DNA from: Scleropages formosus
Lineage: Eukaryota; Chordata; Actinopteri; Osteoglossiformes; Osteoglossidae
Assembly (NCBI RefSeq): GCF_900964775.1
Contig: NC_041818.1
Location: 20,963,832 to 21,027,831 of the forward strand
Direction of reading: 5' to 3'
DNA length: 64,000 nucleotides
A model generated the notes under the pieces. That model was given only the letters and a program-made list of their open reading frames with translations. It made no database searches and had not been told where the DNA came from. Both the position numbers and the translations under genes were made by a program. Below are positions 1-13,572 of the stretch, piece after piece. Each line of letters opens with the position of its first letter. Within the stretch, counting starts at the first letter, position 1.

Positions 1-1024
1 ATTGCAGCGGTGTGATTGCCTGTGAAACTCATCTCTCTCCGGAGGGACCTTCGTCCTACCGCACAAATACATAGTTCTACATAATGGAGCGGGGGGTCGG
101 GAAACTAATTTCCACCCTCTTTCTGGCCTATTCTAACAGGATATAAAGAGCACAAAATATGAGCGGGAAAGTCATTCTACCCGCAGCTTCCACATGGCCC
201 TGGAGATCCCTTTTCTTTGTTCTTTCCGTTGATGCTGATGAAAGCGGGAGGCGCAAAAATGACATTTTCAGGAAAGTGATGGAGGCTGCTTACACAGGGA
301 ACTGTGCCCATCAGTCTGCGTGTCATTCATATGTGCTAATGATGTATCCTTTCTTCCCCTCTCGGTCATAAAAGAACAGAGGAGCCCTTTATGTCTGATG
401 CTCTTTACTTGAGCGCCGCAGTAATGGGCCGGTGCCGTCCAGCCGCTGCGTCGAGCGGCAGCGGCAGCCCTGACGCCGCTCCGGTGCCGCCGGCATCCGC
501 GGAAGCTGAAGGGCGGCGAAGGTAGAGCGATGAGCATCTGGGCCAACATCCGGGGCCAACTGGCCACACGCTGCGGCCAGACACCGTCTGTTTTCTCTAC
601 AACACAGAGCATTCAATATTTCCCCTGCTCTCAGCCAGAATTCTGGTGGAGTGCAAAATCCATCGCTGCCTCTATGAATATTCATGAGCAGGCAAGCAGG
701 CCTAAAACACACATATTGCTTCTCAACGGCTGCTGGTTCTAATGTCTCGGCGAATGGGCCTAATTAAACTCTCAGCGCTCTCCTCGTTTACACTTTTTTT
801 TTTGCATTGATGAACAGAATGCAACGAGAAGAGCAAGATGTCATTGGCAACAAGATCTCTGCTGTGACCGAATGTTTAAAAGAGGAAAAAAAAAACCCAA
901 AAATTTCTTGCCACAATCAGAGATTTGCCTCTAAAACTATCAAAGCGTATTGAAACGGCGAATCCTGGGACCGTGCTTAAGAGCGTTCATCTAACAGGCG
1001 TTTGTCTCCCCTTTCTTTCTGTAG

Positions 1025-1142
1025 GACTTCTAAACACCTCACCGTCGCACCCAAGGCGCCGCATCAAAAGCGATCAAAAAGACACGAGGAGCTGCGACAC
1101 GCCGTTGCTAGGAGAAAAAGAAAGGCGGCTGATAAAGCACAG
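1025..1142 (+). other. Possible exon, unassigned
   Basis: A pyrimidine-rich tract ending in TTTCTGTAG precedes a 118-base open stretch that ends at ACAG/GTTAGA. The open frame encodes a strongly basic peptide with runs such as RSKRHEELR and ARRKRKAADK. The donor is weak, I recognise no family, and no partner exon was found nearby. It may be chance splice-like sequence or an exon of a gene lying to the left. Confidence 0.15.
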
Positions 1143-1452
1143 GTTAGAGAACTCTCAACGTCAACAGAATGCACCGATTCCCCAAAAACCCAGATTTGAA
1201 TAACTCGGCTTGAGCACGTGCGACGTCAATTAGTGTCATTTGTCTCCAACTCCAACATGCTGTTGCCCTGACGTGGTGCGCAAAGGTGAACGGAAGGCAA
1301 AGCGGCTGCGCCCAGAACAGTGAAGGCAATAAGGATCCCATATGTGTCCTTTCACTGACGGTAAACCAGATCCCGCTCACCTTACCAGTAGTGCCCCCTT
1401 CTTACTAGGGTTAGCAGGCTGTGCCCTTAACCACCATTCCATCTGGTGCTGG

Positions 1453-1454
<2 letters not shown>

Positions 1455-1513
<59 letters not shown>

Positions 1514-1709
1514 TCAGAACCGCTTGTCCCATACGGGGTCACGGGGAACCGGAGCCTACCCGGTGACACAGGGCGTAAGGCCGGAGGGGGAGGGGACATA
1601 CCCAGGACGGGACGCCAGTCCATCGCAAGGCACCCCAAGCGGGACTCGAACCCCAGACCCACCGGAAAGCAGGACTGTGGTCCAACCCACTACGCCACTG
1701 CACCCCCTC
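1455..1709 (-). mobile_element. tRNA-derived SINE, family A, complete with target duplication
   Basis: Read on the minus strand, this has a tRNA-like head (GCAGTGGCGTAGTGGGTTGG region, B box GGTTCGAGTCCCGCTTGGGG), a body ending GGGACAAGCGGTTCTGAAAG and a (GT)n tail, seen on the plus strand as (CA)n at about 1457-1510. Direct repeats CTGGTGCTGGCA at 1443-1454 and 1710-1721 are a perfect 12-bp target duplication, so the copy is full length and fairly young. Confidence 0.85.
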
Positions 1710-2853
1710 CTGGTGCTGGCAACATACAGTAATGTATAGTTAAAAAAATTAAAAAAACCCCAACTAGGAAGTACTACACAATGCAGTATGAGCAGACAAT
1801 ACCCGCTTGGCTTTGATTACTTTTTTTAATTAAAAACAAGCAAATATATACGATTATTTTACATGCATATTGCACAAGTGTTAAAGAACACACACACACT
1901 CACAGCAGCTATATTCAAATCCCAATCGCACATCACCACATAAGAACAACCAGTGCGTCTCCGCCTGTTATCCGCTGCCATGACAAAATATCACATGGAA
2001 GGAAAAAAAAAAGTTGAACATGAAAGGGTGAAATAAAAAGGTAGACAAATATTTGTATAGTAATGGTTGCATAACAATATTTGTGTTTGGAAGCTTGTGA
2101 AAATTACTGCAGCGGCCGACAACCCGTGCAAAGAATACAATAATGTTGGTCTTGGTCGAAGGCTCCTGGTGAATTGCAATCTCACCGAAGGTAAATCTGG
2201 TCCCAAGTGATGCGTGTTATTAGTCCTTGACATGAAGCATAAAAAAAAGCTGCAAGGTGGCAATTCAGCTGTATTAGGACTGTTAGAAGGGCTTGCAGTT
2301 TTGACTTTGAACATCAAATCTGTGCGACCGTATACACACAGCTCCGTACGGCAACGGGTGCGGCTGTGCGTCGCTCCGGTTAAGGGCCGAGCACCAGGTT
2401 CCTGGGAAGACCACCCTATTGTGTTGGTGCACTGGCTCTTGGGATGGATGCTGATCTCTCTCACACACAGACACACACACAAACACCTGCGCAGTACAAA
2501 GGTGATCCACTAACAGGCGTGGAAGACTCAGAACAAACACGTGAAACACCTTTCCCACCACTAACGCACCATAACATTGGCGCTGAATGCCAGAGATCGA
2601 GTACACTGGACCACCTCATCAAGAAGATAAAATAAGAGTTTAAAAACGAATCAAAAGGAAAATATAATAAAGTAATAGTTTTGTTTCGGGTCTCTGCTGA
2701 CCTTCAGGCCGGTGTGTCCAATCAGTTTTGGTTTTGCTGCAACACATTCGACACACGTGCTCTACATCCAAGAACGTGTATATAGACTCAAAGTATGCAT
2801 AGGTGTGGAACACAGGAAAAAGGAGTGAATCATGACGGGGAAGGAGACCGGAG

Positions 2854-5800
2854 TTAGAAAACAAAGCCCCTAATTGTAGGGCTTCCCGGGGGGGAGCGTT
2901 GGCGCGACCGCAGTATTCGGCTGTAGGGCGTGCTGGGGGCGGTGGGGGTACGGGACGCCTGTGCGCCACGGGTCACGGTGCGATGCCCAAAGAGAGAGTG
3001 CAGCAACGGTCGCTTCTTGTGGGGCTGGTTCTCGGTATCAAGGATGGCACCCCCACACCCCCGTCTCTTACAAGAGCTGGGGGCCGGAGCCGTGGGGGCT
3101 GCGGGCACCCGGGCCTGCATCTCAGCCAGGCTGTCCGTTTTCTTCCGCAGGTCCATCTTCACCAGCAGCAGGCTGTTCTGCAGCTCGGCCAGGGCCTGAC
3201 CCTGGGTGAGGGGAACAGTGGGGAAACGGGAAAGAGAGTGGGCCCATGATGAAGGGGGGGGGGGGGGGGGGTGTAGGGCTTTAATGACAAAAGCTGTGGA
3301 AACCAGGAAATGTGGATAGGAGGCAGGAGGAGGGCTAGATCAGTCTGATAAAGACTTTCACTTTCTCTTTCTCTCCCTCTCCGTTTCATTACTGAGATCA
3401 TTCACATGTTTGTCTCTTGGGAGGTCTTGTCTTTTTTTTTTTTTTGTTTGTCTTTTTCAGACCTCACTGCAAAGAAAGACCAAACAGAAACAGTTGAAAA
3501 AGATGGGGGAAGGAGAGAAAAGGAAAAGAATGAAACTGTCGAGTCCAATCGGGTGTGAAATTGCACGACCTTTCCTGCCGAACTGCTCCTACTACGGTAC
3601 CTGCTTGGCCAGAGTGTCGTCCGCAGCGGCCAGCGCTTGGCGTAATCTCTCGCCGCCCGTGTTGCTGCAGCACGCTCTCTCCGCCGACTGCAGGTCCAGC
3701 CCCAGCCGCTGCAGGTCCAAGCGCAACTGTCGGAGACTCTGAAGGACAAAGGGAAACCATCTCTTGCACACAGAGCCGCCACTTCAGAAGGGTCACAGCA
3801 AAGGCATGGACGGATCTCTCTCCGCACAAGCTCGCACGGGCGCTACTGACTCTCTGTCCCTCCTGGAGCTTGCGATCGGCAGCAGCGGTCAGGGTTCCAG
3901 CGGGGGGAGGCAGAATGAGCAGGTCCTGGTACTGCCTCAGCTCTGAGGATGGGATTAGGACACAAGAGCAAAACGCAATCAGAAACAAGCCTCCAAATGG
4001 CAAAAATTACAATCACCGTGTTCGAACTTTCCAACAGGTTGCTAGCTGGACACTTCGGAATGACGCACATAGTTGCAGGAATTGCTTTGTATTCGCCTGG
4101 GCTCCTTGTACCATGAAAGGTCACTTTAGGACTTTAACAATACCAGTGACAGGTAAATTGAAGCCAAATGGAGTAAGAGCATGGTATAGCATCAATTCAA
4201 CAATGTTTACAACTCGTATCTGGCGTCGGAGTGTATCGGTGATCAGTGAAACTGGGGACTGTTCCACACATTCATGGGATAAACTGGTCAGTCAATAGAC
4301 AGAACCGAATAGGGGTGTCAAGAGAAGCTATTATTTTCAGTTTTCATTTAGCTGATGCTTTTCTCCAAAGCAACTTACAATGTTAAGCTACTTAGTTATT
4401 TACCCATTTATACAGCTCAGTAATTATTCTGGAACAATTTTAGGGTAAGTACCCTGCTCAGGGTACTAACAGCTGTAGGTAGGATTCAAACCTGTGACCT
4501 TTGGGTCTAAAGGCAGCAGCTCTAACCACTACACTACCAGCTGTCCCATTTTACTCAAGCTCAAACGTTAAGAATATAACAAAATGACTTATTTATTGTA
4601 GGTTAATGTAAGGTTTTTATAGAACCTAACCTGTGCATTAATCAAGGGACATCCATAATGTTACATTTTAGTTGACTATGACAGTTGCAAAATTAATGCA
4701 CTTAAGCAAAATTAATTCTGGTCAGAATTTTGTTCATCATACGAGGAGCCAGTGTACAGACACGTCTCCAAATACACAGGAGAACAGGAGTCATCAAGCT
4801 GCGCTGACTAAGGGCCCCACTGTCTCACCTTTCGTTTTCGCCAGCAGCTCAGCCCTGCATTGCTCCAGCTCTGCTCGCACCCTGCTCAACTCGCCAGTCA
4901 TCAGCTCGCCAGCCATCTGGGCCGAGGAAGACGAAGAGGCAGAGGCAGATGCCAGGCGCCTGGAGCGACGGAGGCCGCTCTGACTGGAGAGGTCAGCTCC
5001 CAGCTCAGCATCAGCTGCCTCTCTACTCTTCTGCAAGGCAGCAGTGAGGAACTCGATCTGTTCGTCTCGTTCCTGCGGAAGGATGAATTTCTCTGTCGTC
5101 ACTGCGAAACTCGCACCCTTCGTTTATTTACATCACGTTTGCCCGTTCTTGGTTCAGCATCTCTACTTCTCACGAAGTAATGAGAAATGCCCAGTGCAAA
5201 TATACTTACTTTAACTTAAAATACGATCTTCTCTGAGCAACTAACTCATCCAGCGGCCGCCATCGGATGTGGCCTCCCTCACCTCTATCTCCTCAGTGTA
5301 GTATCTCTTCAGGTTCTTCTGCAGATTGCTGATCTTTTCCTCATACCGCTCCTCCATCAACGCTCTCTCCGTCTCCAGGGTCTCACTACGCAGAAGGAAA
5401 CACCTCGAGGTCGTATCTGCTCAGCTTTTCTAGCACCTCCACCCTGATGCTCTGCTTCCCCGCACCTGAAGTCATTTTCCATGCGCGTGATGACCTCCAT
5501 CATCTCACTGCAGACCTGTTCCCTCACGTTGCCCTCCAACTCCTCCTTCTCCTTTCTCTGTCTGTGCACCTCTGCCTTGAGCACCTCGATGGCCCGCAGT
5601 AGCGCCTGGACAAAGAAGAGATGGACCGATAATCAACTACAAGACAGATTCAGATCTGTGCATCCTGGAACATGGATGAAAGCCAGCGGCAAAAACCCCA
5701 CAAACAATCCAGCAGCAGCTTTGGATCCCTCTAGCGTGTGCTTTGTTGGACTGCTACAACAGATATCAAACACATGAGCACAGAGAGAGAGAAGAATGTG

Positions 5801-8800
5801 TGTAAGTGAAGGGAAAAGCCTCATCGCAGTGTGTCCACATGGTGGCTCCGGTTAATGATGACAAACGCGGCCCCGTTGCTCGGTTCGCCGCGTGATTAAT
5901 GCATCTGCTGGTCTCGTGCTCGATTAATGGGCAGGATAAGAACTCCCACCTCTGAATCGAACATAGTGACATCTCCGTCCTCCTGGTTTTCGTCGTCGCT
6001 GTACTCCTCCTGCTCCTCCTCCAGCGTGGCGTTCTGGCTGCGGAGGGCATGCTCCCGCAGCAGGGCCTGGATATAGGCTACGCGTGTCCTGGAGGGCGCT
6101 GCGTGCACCAACTGCGTGGCGATGGCCGAGAACTTGAGCGCCTGCAGCGTCTCGTCGTACATGGAGGCGCAGGGGTTTATGTTCACCACCATGACGGAAC
6201 GCCCGCGGCCGCAGAAGAAGCCCTGCAGGACACGCGTCAGTTTGCTGTCCCTGAATGGCACCACCATGGGCGGCCGAGACCTGGGCGAGTCAAAGGTCAT
6301 CGTATGAATGAGGCCGCGGGCACACGTTTTCACACCAAAACATTCGCTGTCTTAATGGGGAAAATTAGTAAGCACTTTTTATTCTCCCTGGTGAATTTCT
6401 CCTGAAAACCATGTGAAATAAGCCAGTGCATCTTTCACCTGACAGTAGCTGACGGGAAGGAACACATTTGGTACTTAAGGCAGAAGGTTGGAGTATAAAC
6501 CCACAGTCCAGCCACCGGAAAGGGCTCTCAACACTCTCATTCTAGGCTAACTAGAACTCAGTGTTTCAATGTGCATGTGTTGCACTCCCACCCCCAAAAC
6601 GGTGAGCAGGAGGTAGGTACCTATTAGTCTGGTTGTGTCTCAGGGCAGCGATGCAGCGACCCAACGTGTGGAGGGAGGTGTTGATGTTGTTGGCCTCCTT
6701 CATGCGCTCCCCGCTGCTTTGGTCTTTACAGCGCTCCGACCCGGCCAAGTCACACACCGTCAGCCTGGGGGGGAAAGAAAGCGAAGAGGGAGCTGGGTTC
6801 AAATGGCCACTTTTAGAGTGGTACCCTTGAGCAAGGTACTTGCATTCAATTGCAGCAGTAAAAAAAGAAAGAAAAAAAAAATAAATTACCCAGTTGTATT
6901 AAATGGGAAAATTATTGTATGTTGCTCAATGTACAAACCTGACCTTGTAAGTTTCTTTGAAGAAAAGCATCAGCTAAATTTATTATTAACAACAACAGAA
7001 GAGAGGAGAAATCCCGCTTAGCATGACTGAGCGGACACCTCGTTGCTAGAGAGTGGACGGGAGCTTCATAGGACTCACTCGCTGATCTGGGTGCCTTTTC
7101 CCAGCTCCATCTCTGGGCGAATGTGCAGGATTCGGATGGAGAAGATGCTGTGGCTACAGAGACGGATCAAATCACACTTAAAAACAAAACAGTGAAAATG
7201 GAGTGCAACATTTCACAAAATTAACCTGTTAATATGCTTGTGTACCGACGTACCTGCGGCTGGAGTTGTGGTTCAGATGTGTGCTGGCAAAGCTCTGGTT
7301 GCGCCGGCCCACCTTCAACACCTTCCACGCTTCCTCGGCGCTGCGCACCTGTACCCAGGTGAGGTCTGCATGCCGCAGGAGGGGAGAGGAGAGACACGGG
7401 TGAAACCGCTGTAAACGACAGGGGCCTTGCATGCGTGCGACTGTGACGGCTGGCCACATACCCTTGACATAGGGGTTGCCGTAGCGATCGTCACTCAGTC
7501 GCAGTGTGGCCCTTTTCCTGGGTTGCAGTGAGGATGGCGTCTCCAACAGGTCATAGAGGAACTCATTGTAGATCTCAAAGAATGACACCCACACGGAGAA
7601 CTGAACCCCCTCCTCCAAGCCCCCATCCCCGCTGTGGGAGAGGCTGTCCGTGTCCAGACACACACTGTCCGAATCTGCGGGACCAGAAGAATGTGAGCGC
7701 CGAGTGTCCGCAAACAGTAATGACGATCATCATCATGACCACACCGGTCTTTACGGGACTCAATGAAACGACCAGTTGCATCTCCTCACCTTCTAGGTGG
7801 GTGGTGATGCAGCTCATGGAAGAGACTCCCCCGATGCCACTGTCACAGCTGACACTGGCACCCCCTCGTACCCGAGATGGCTGGGAAGTCAGGGCTTCCT
7901 CCTGCGAGGGGCAGAGAAGAGCCCTTCTCGCTATTCACATGGGAGCACCAGTGTAGACAGTAGACTAAAGTGATTTATGCCTCTAGATTAGTATTAATGA
8001 GTATGAGGCAACCAGACTATTTCTCTCTAATGCTCCCTCGCCCTGTTCATAGGTAATCGTTTTCTCTTCACTCCAGTTATGATTCAATCACTTCCTCTTT
8101 CAGAACTCAGGAGGCCCTCCACCCCACCCCACCCCACCACTCCCCTCCCATCCCATCCCATCAGAACCCCTCTTTTCTTTTCCACCTGCATCCTTTCAAG
8201 AGATTCTTCCAGGCTCCGTCTCCCTGCTGATGATCAACAGGCCCCACCTCCAGCAGCTCACCTCCTTCAGAAGGGTGTCTCGGCGTATCTCCTCAGCCCG
8301 AACCTCATTGCTGTCCAGCCAGCGGACCTCCTGACAGAGGATGGGCTTCAGATCCAGGGCACCGTACAGCCGGCCCTGTAGCTTCCCGAACACGGAGACC
8401 AGAGCCCGTGGGAGGAGCCCAGCGTCATGGCGTAACCCTGAGGATGACAGAGGGTAAGGCTGAGAGGATGAGCGCAAAACCGATCTCAGCAAAGGGGTCA
8501 GATGACATGAGATGGACACGGTGGTCAAACCCACATCATCACCAGAACACAAGTGCTGTGTTCAGATGTTTTTAAAACCATCGAAGAGCTCACCCTGCAC
8601 AGTGTAGGTCTTGCCAGAGTTGGTGACACCGTAGGTGTACAGAAGCCTGTTTTCTCCACGCAGGACGTCCCGTACGTTCTCCCGCATGGTCCGCTCGAAG
8701 AACTCTTGCTGCGTCGTGTCCGGTCCGGATATCTGCAAGAAGGCAGCTGCGAGATCAGCCGCGTCTCCTCTTCTCTCACATGCCATGCGATTCGGCACAA

Positions 8801-11102
8801 ATACTTTTACTGAAGGAGGGATTAAAAAGCACGGCAGACAAAACGTACTGAAACGCCGCACACCCAGCGATGGTGTTGATCCAAGTTATTTAAGCACATT
8901 GTAGGCCATCGTGATACACTGAGCCACTTTGTCACATATAGTGTTACATTTACAAAAAGGTCACCCCTGCTTCTGTACAAATGGGTGAATAAATGTAGAG
9001 TTTAATGCAGTATCTGACACTGACAGTCACCTTGGATACAGGTGTCAGCTAAACACTAGTTAATCATCATTGCATGTCACGTTGAAGAGAAGCGTGTGCT
9101 AAATTAATGTAAAAGGACAGCAGCACAAAGTCAGTTTACATAAATGTACAGCTGTTTTCCCTGTTGATATTTTTGGAGCAGATAGCAGATTCTTTACATG
9201 TGCTGCAGTGTAACACCCAGGTGTTCCAGTGAGCTGCTCATCCGAAGCTGGAGTACCTGTGTGAAGGTGAACTTGTGCAAGCTCTGGCCAACTCCTCTTT
9301 CGCTGCTCTTCATGTTGAAAGAGTGCTTGGGGGCTTGTAGAATCAGGGTCTCCTCACTCTGGATGCACACACAACCCTGTAGTGTGACACAGATGGGGTG
9401 GATTGGAGAAAAGAGGAATGTGAGTTATATCTAATAAACAGAACTAATTTGTTATGCCAACAAACATACCCCATGCATGAGACCAACAGACTGTATGGAG
9501 TCATATTGCCATTTTTTTCTAAGACAAAATTGGGGGAAAAAAATGCATTAACACAAAGTTGCACCGAGAGAAGGAGGAGAGAAAAAAAAAAAAAAAAAAA
9601 CACATCAGCATATTATCATACTGGTGACAATTATCGAACAGCACCCTTGCAGAGCAACCCATACAGTATCGGATTATGGTCACAGCTCAGCATCACAAAC
9701 TGATGTTATTCACAAAAATGTTTTTTTAAACGCAATAAAATATGCAAAAAAAAAAAAAAAATTACACATACTTTGCACTGCCATGCAGTTCCACGTAATG
9801 CATATTTATATAAATATGGCATCTTAGCTTGGACACGTCAGAGGACATGATCTCACCACAGTTTGTGGTTAAAATGGTTGCATTTAAATGGGATGAACTG
9901 AATTTGCATTTCAAAACAGTACAGTTAATGTACAGTATATTTTACTGCAGTAAAAATGGCATAAACGTCACCCTATATGAAGCTAAGGGCCTGTTACGGG
10001 ATTATTTTCATTAGTACTGTACTGGATTTTTGTTATATGGGACCCTGTTCTGCAGGGGATGATCGCAAAAGTCAACAAGGCTATGAACCTACAAACAATG
10101 GGTTTTAACTATTTTTCAAGGAGTTTGCCTCCATGTGAACTCTCTGGCTGTTCTGGGTCAGGTCCCTGATTGAACCCATAACCACTCACCTGGTCTTCCC
10201 CTCTGCCCTTCTCCAGCTCCGTCAGTGGTCGAACGCGCAGGTACACCCTGACTTTCTCAGGGGTCCCATCTTCCTCCTCGCTGCCCCGTCTTCCTGCCCC
10301 CACCTTCTCCTTCTCCGCCAGACAGCAGGAATTTAAAAATCAAAAAAAAAAAAAATAATAAAAAATTGGGACAAAACAGCACAAGAGCAAAGTCTTTACT
10401 GCCAACCTGAAATAGGTTTACAACCAGGAGGCAAGAGAACACAACTCTGAGAGGATAAGATAGAGAATTGTGGAGAAAATTATCCTGAAGGGAAATGGCT
10501 TTAATTTCTTTATCCTGTGCAACCTAGAGAAAAACATTTCATGAAGCATCAGACAAAATAATCAGACCATAAATCAGTGCGTGAAATAAAGAGACTCATT
10601 GTGAAACGGTAGCTGCTGGCTGTGTGACCAATCAGTTTTGAGGATGTTTACATAGAAATAAAACCCAGGGTCCCCTAAGGCTTGAAAAAAAAGGGCAATA
10701 GGCCTCAGCGAAGAGGATTCCATCAAACAAATGGGTTCTGGAATGTCTTTATAGATTATATCAATTACATGCACGGTTTTAGGGTTATGGTGAATGCAAA
10801 CATGGAGTGTAATGCTTGCAATCAGTCCACCTGCGGATGGTTCGCTATATCGATGCCACCGCAGACCAAGAAGCGGGAATCGTCCCACGATGCATTTCAG
10901 GGGATCCTGCACCGCTTACCTCCGGCCCCATTTTGCGGGGCTCTGCTCCGGGGAAGATGAGGGAGACCTCGGGCAAAGCGGCGTCGCAGGTGCGAGGTCC
11001 AGCAAGAGCGCAGATGTCTGCAGCTGTCGACTCGAAGACAGCGGCTCCGCCCTCCTCCTCATCCGACAGCAGACCGCGAGGAGACGCCAAGTGTACCGCC
11101 AT
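2854..11102 (-). CDS. kif20a: Kinesin family member 20A (MKLP2/Rab6-kinesin), 17 coding exons, 930 aa
   Basis: Plus-end-directed mitotic kinesin of the kinesin-6 family; in other vertebrates it carries the chromosomal passenger complex to the central spindle for cytokinesis. Coding exons, 5' to 3': 11102-10920, 10312-10190, 9376-9257, 8732-8594, 8437-8262, 7901-7790, 7674-7462, 7365-7254, 7153-7079, 6764-6621, 6280-5950, 5605-5466, 5385-5283, 5072-4829, 3942-3851, 3738-3601, 3201-2854. They total 2793 bases in one frame. Visible motifs are P-loop GVTNSGKT (about residues 177-184), switch I NHNSSRSH (about 389-396) and switch II DLAGSE (423-428), with the motor ending near 522. A kinesin-6 insert (exons 6-7), a coiled-coil stalk (ERDEQIEFLTAALQ region) and a basic tail with TPYSRILRSR follow. 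The N-terminus (GLLSDEEE, FESTAAD) matches mammalian KIF20A. The acceptor of the second coding exon (10312) and the GTCAGT donor at 3851 are the least certain joins. Human KIF20A is 890 aa. Confidence 0.95.
4343..4546 (-). mobile_element. SINE family B (tRNA head, CTTTGGAGAAAAG tail)
   Basis: On the minus strand: head AGCTGGTAGTGTAGTGGTTA, B-box-like AGGTTTGAATCC, then a body ending in GCTTTGGAGAAAAGCATCAG and CTAAATGAA. It lies in a kif20a intron. Confidence 0.7.
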
Positions 11103-11475
11103 GGCAACAACCTAGGAGGAGGAGGACGGATGGAAGTTGTGAGAAATATGTTTCCATGTTTGGTCACCATTTCTCTGTAGCCAAAGGAAACAACAGAGCG
11201 ACAAGTGCTACAGCCCAAAAAGCACACAAGGGCCTTTCGGATGAAGAACAAGGAGCAGCTCAGTTCTTTCCTGAGCCTTAGAGAGTGAGCTCAGCAAACC
11301 TGCTCACAGCAATGATGTGGAATTCAGAACCCAGATGAAGAGACGTGGCTGAAGACAAGGTCCCATTCATTCACATACACACACACCACCTTCATACTAG
11401 ACTGTCACATGGTCATAGACAGAATCCTAAAACCTCCTCCCTACATGTCCGAACACTAAAGGATTGTTGAAGTAA

Positions 11476-11803
11476 TGGTGGCACAGCGAGTAGTGCTGCT
11501 GTCTCACAGCACCTGGGTGGTGTGAGAGGACATGGGTTCAATCCCCACTCAGTCTGTGTGGAGTTTGCATGTTCTCCCCATGGGTTTCCTCTGGGTGCTC
11601 TGGTTTCCTCCCACAGTGCAAAGACAAGCTGTTCAGGTTTCCCCATAGTGTGTGAGTAACAGAGAGAGAGAGTGTGTTCCACTGATATATGGATGAGTGA
11701 CCCAGTGTAAATCACTGCAGTGAATAAGGTGTGTGGGCTCATAACACTACAGAGAGTTCATTGGAAGTCACTTTGGAGAAAAGTATCTGCTAAATAAATA
11801 AAC
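11476..11803 (+). mobile_element. SINE-like repeat family C
   Basis: Head GGTGGCACAGCGAGTAGTGC, a B-box-like GGTTCAATCCC, the module GTTTCCTCCCACAGTGCAAA common in fish genomes, and the tail CTTTGGAGAAAAGTATCTGC with CTAAATAAATAAA. Confidence 0.7.
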
Positions 11804-12104
11804 ACAATGTAATGAAATGGGAGAAAAATAAATGAAGGTGAATGTTCAGCCCAGATTGTTGTGTGGAAAGCAGCACACTCCAGCACTGTGGGAGTGGAGG
11901 ACAAGTAATTAACTAAATTTTTATTCCTCTGATTATTTGTGGTTTATGAACACTTCTATGAATTGTAAAAATACTACATTATATAATGAGACTGCAATAA
12001 GGAAGGCATTGTAAGTATTGCCTCATACAATAATACTTGCATTATAAATTTACAGCTCACTGTTTCACAACAGAATTCTTTGTACAATCATAAAAAGTAT
12101 ACAT

Positions 12105-12250
12105 TACATTTAGATTTATTTATCAGACACTTTTCTCCAAAGTGACTTCCAATGAACTCTGTGTAGTGTTATGAGCCCACACACCTTATTCACCATGGTG
12201 ACTTACCCTGCTAGATACACTACTTACACTGGGTCACGCGTCCATACATC
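12105..12250 (-). mobile_element. Family C repeat, 3' fragment
   Basis: Minus-strand 3' part only: it ends in ACTTTGGAGAAAAGTGTC and TGATAAATAAA and contains the CACTACACAGAGTTCATTGG module. The tRNA-like head is missing. Confidence 0.6.
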
Positions 12251-13572
12251 AACATAAAAGATCATCATATCGTATATTAGACAATTTTTTAAAAAAAGCA
12301 ATATTAAAAACATCAGTGTTAAGGTTTATTTAATAAATGCCATTTTACTACCACCTATTAAATTACTAAATTTACACATTTCCTTCCAATTATAACGGTA
12401 AGTGGCATTAAAAGTGCAGAACCAGAAAAAGAAAGTTTTTTTGCCATTTTTGTAATTTAATAAGGTTTTTTCCAAACTTTTGCGTTTCAAAAGAGGAGGT
12501 TTTTTTTTCCAACCCTAACCTGGTCGCTTCGTCAAAACACGTGAAACGACGTGAGTAAGTTTAATTAATAACGATCAAAAAGTAGAGTGTCTTAGGAAAA
12601 AATGGGGAGGGCAGCGGCTCGGCTCTCCCTCAGAACAGCAGTAATTTTCAGCGGATTTATTACTACCGATATCGACACCATATTATTATATGGCATATAA
12701 CAATACCGATCGATCGGATCTCAGTTACTTTTCACCAGCGGAGACACCACTTCCAAGCCGTCGGAGACCCTGCGCCCCCCCGAGACCATCGAAACTTCCA
12801 TCGCACCGGACTAGTAGCGAGCGAGGCAGCGCGCGGGTGGCGGAGGGAGATGAAACAGAAGCGGCACACGAGCCGGGCCACGTGCCGCGTGCCGCGTGCC
12901 GCGGCTAAAGACTAAGAGACCCGCGCTTCCGAGCGTGTTGTTCCGCGCCACCCGAGTGACCGGTCCAGCTCCATTTTACCAACAAGAATTTGAGGCGAGA
13001 AGCGGATCGAAGGGGGACTCGGGGAAGAGCAGAACTCTGTGTGTGTGCGCGTCTAGTATGAACAACACTGCCAGTTGGTGCAGTAGCAGTACATTGACAC
13101 CCCCCCCCCCAAGCCGAGACTAGTACGTTAGCAAAGCTACATTGATTGAAAGGACTTCAGTTTCAGTCTAATTCTTGTTTATTACCTATGTATTTATTTA
13201 TTTTAAGCGTTCTTTGGTCTAGTTGTTCTGCAACACGAAAAATTACAGAATGCAAATTTACATCTCATTTCAGATTGCATGACCGGCGGAGCTTGGTCTG
13301 CAGATTCAGATTGGAGGTTAACTTAATATATAAAGTCAATTATGTAAAGTAGAAAATAAATGTAAATCATAATGAAGACAACCATACCGATTCGTTACCT
13401 TGTAGTTATCTCTCCAAACAGACGCACGAGCTCTTCTCAAATCTTTTACCATCCACTTTTATTAAAGTGGCTTTACGCTTTTCACCCCCCCCAAAAAAAA
13501 AAAAAAAATCACAAACTCCAAAGCACTTGTTTCAAACACTAAGATCCTCACTGCTGCCGTTTAACAGCTCAC

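Larger units (their letters stand above)
1..2853. other. Intergenic region left of kif20a
   Basis: No gene is recognised here. Positions about 150-420 and 740-900 are unique, non-repetitive sequence without a convincing coding frame and could hold conserved non-coding sequence. A splice-flanked open stretch lies at 1025-1142 (separate entry). A complete SINE sits at 1455-1709. The part nearest 2853 should be the kif20a 3' UTR, but I found no clear minus-strand AATAAA close to the stop codon, so the transcript end is not placed. Confidence 0.6.
11112..13572. other. Inferred first intron of kif20a: repeats and a CpG-rich block
   Basis: This holds a family C repeat (11476-11803), a partial family C repeat (12105-12250) and AT-rich DNA. 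A GC- and CpG-rich block at about 12730-13060 includes repeated CGTGCCG units. An E-box CACGTG lies at about 12538-12543. The CpG block could be a second promoter or enhancer; no coding exon is convincing in it. Confidence 0.4.

Noticed and set aside
1342-1739. Several overlapping frames rich in His-Thr or Cys-Val repeats
   Set aside because: They are translations of the (CA)n tail and body of a SINE.
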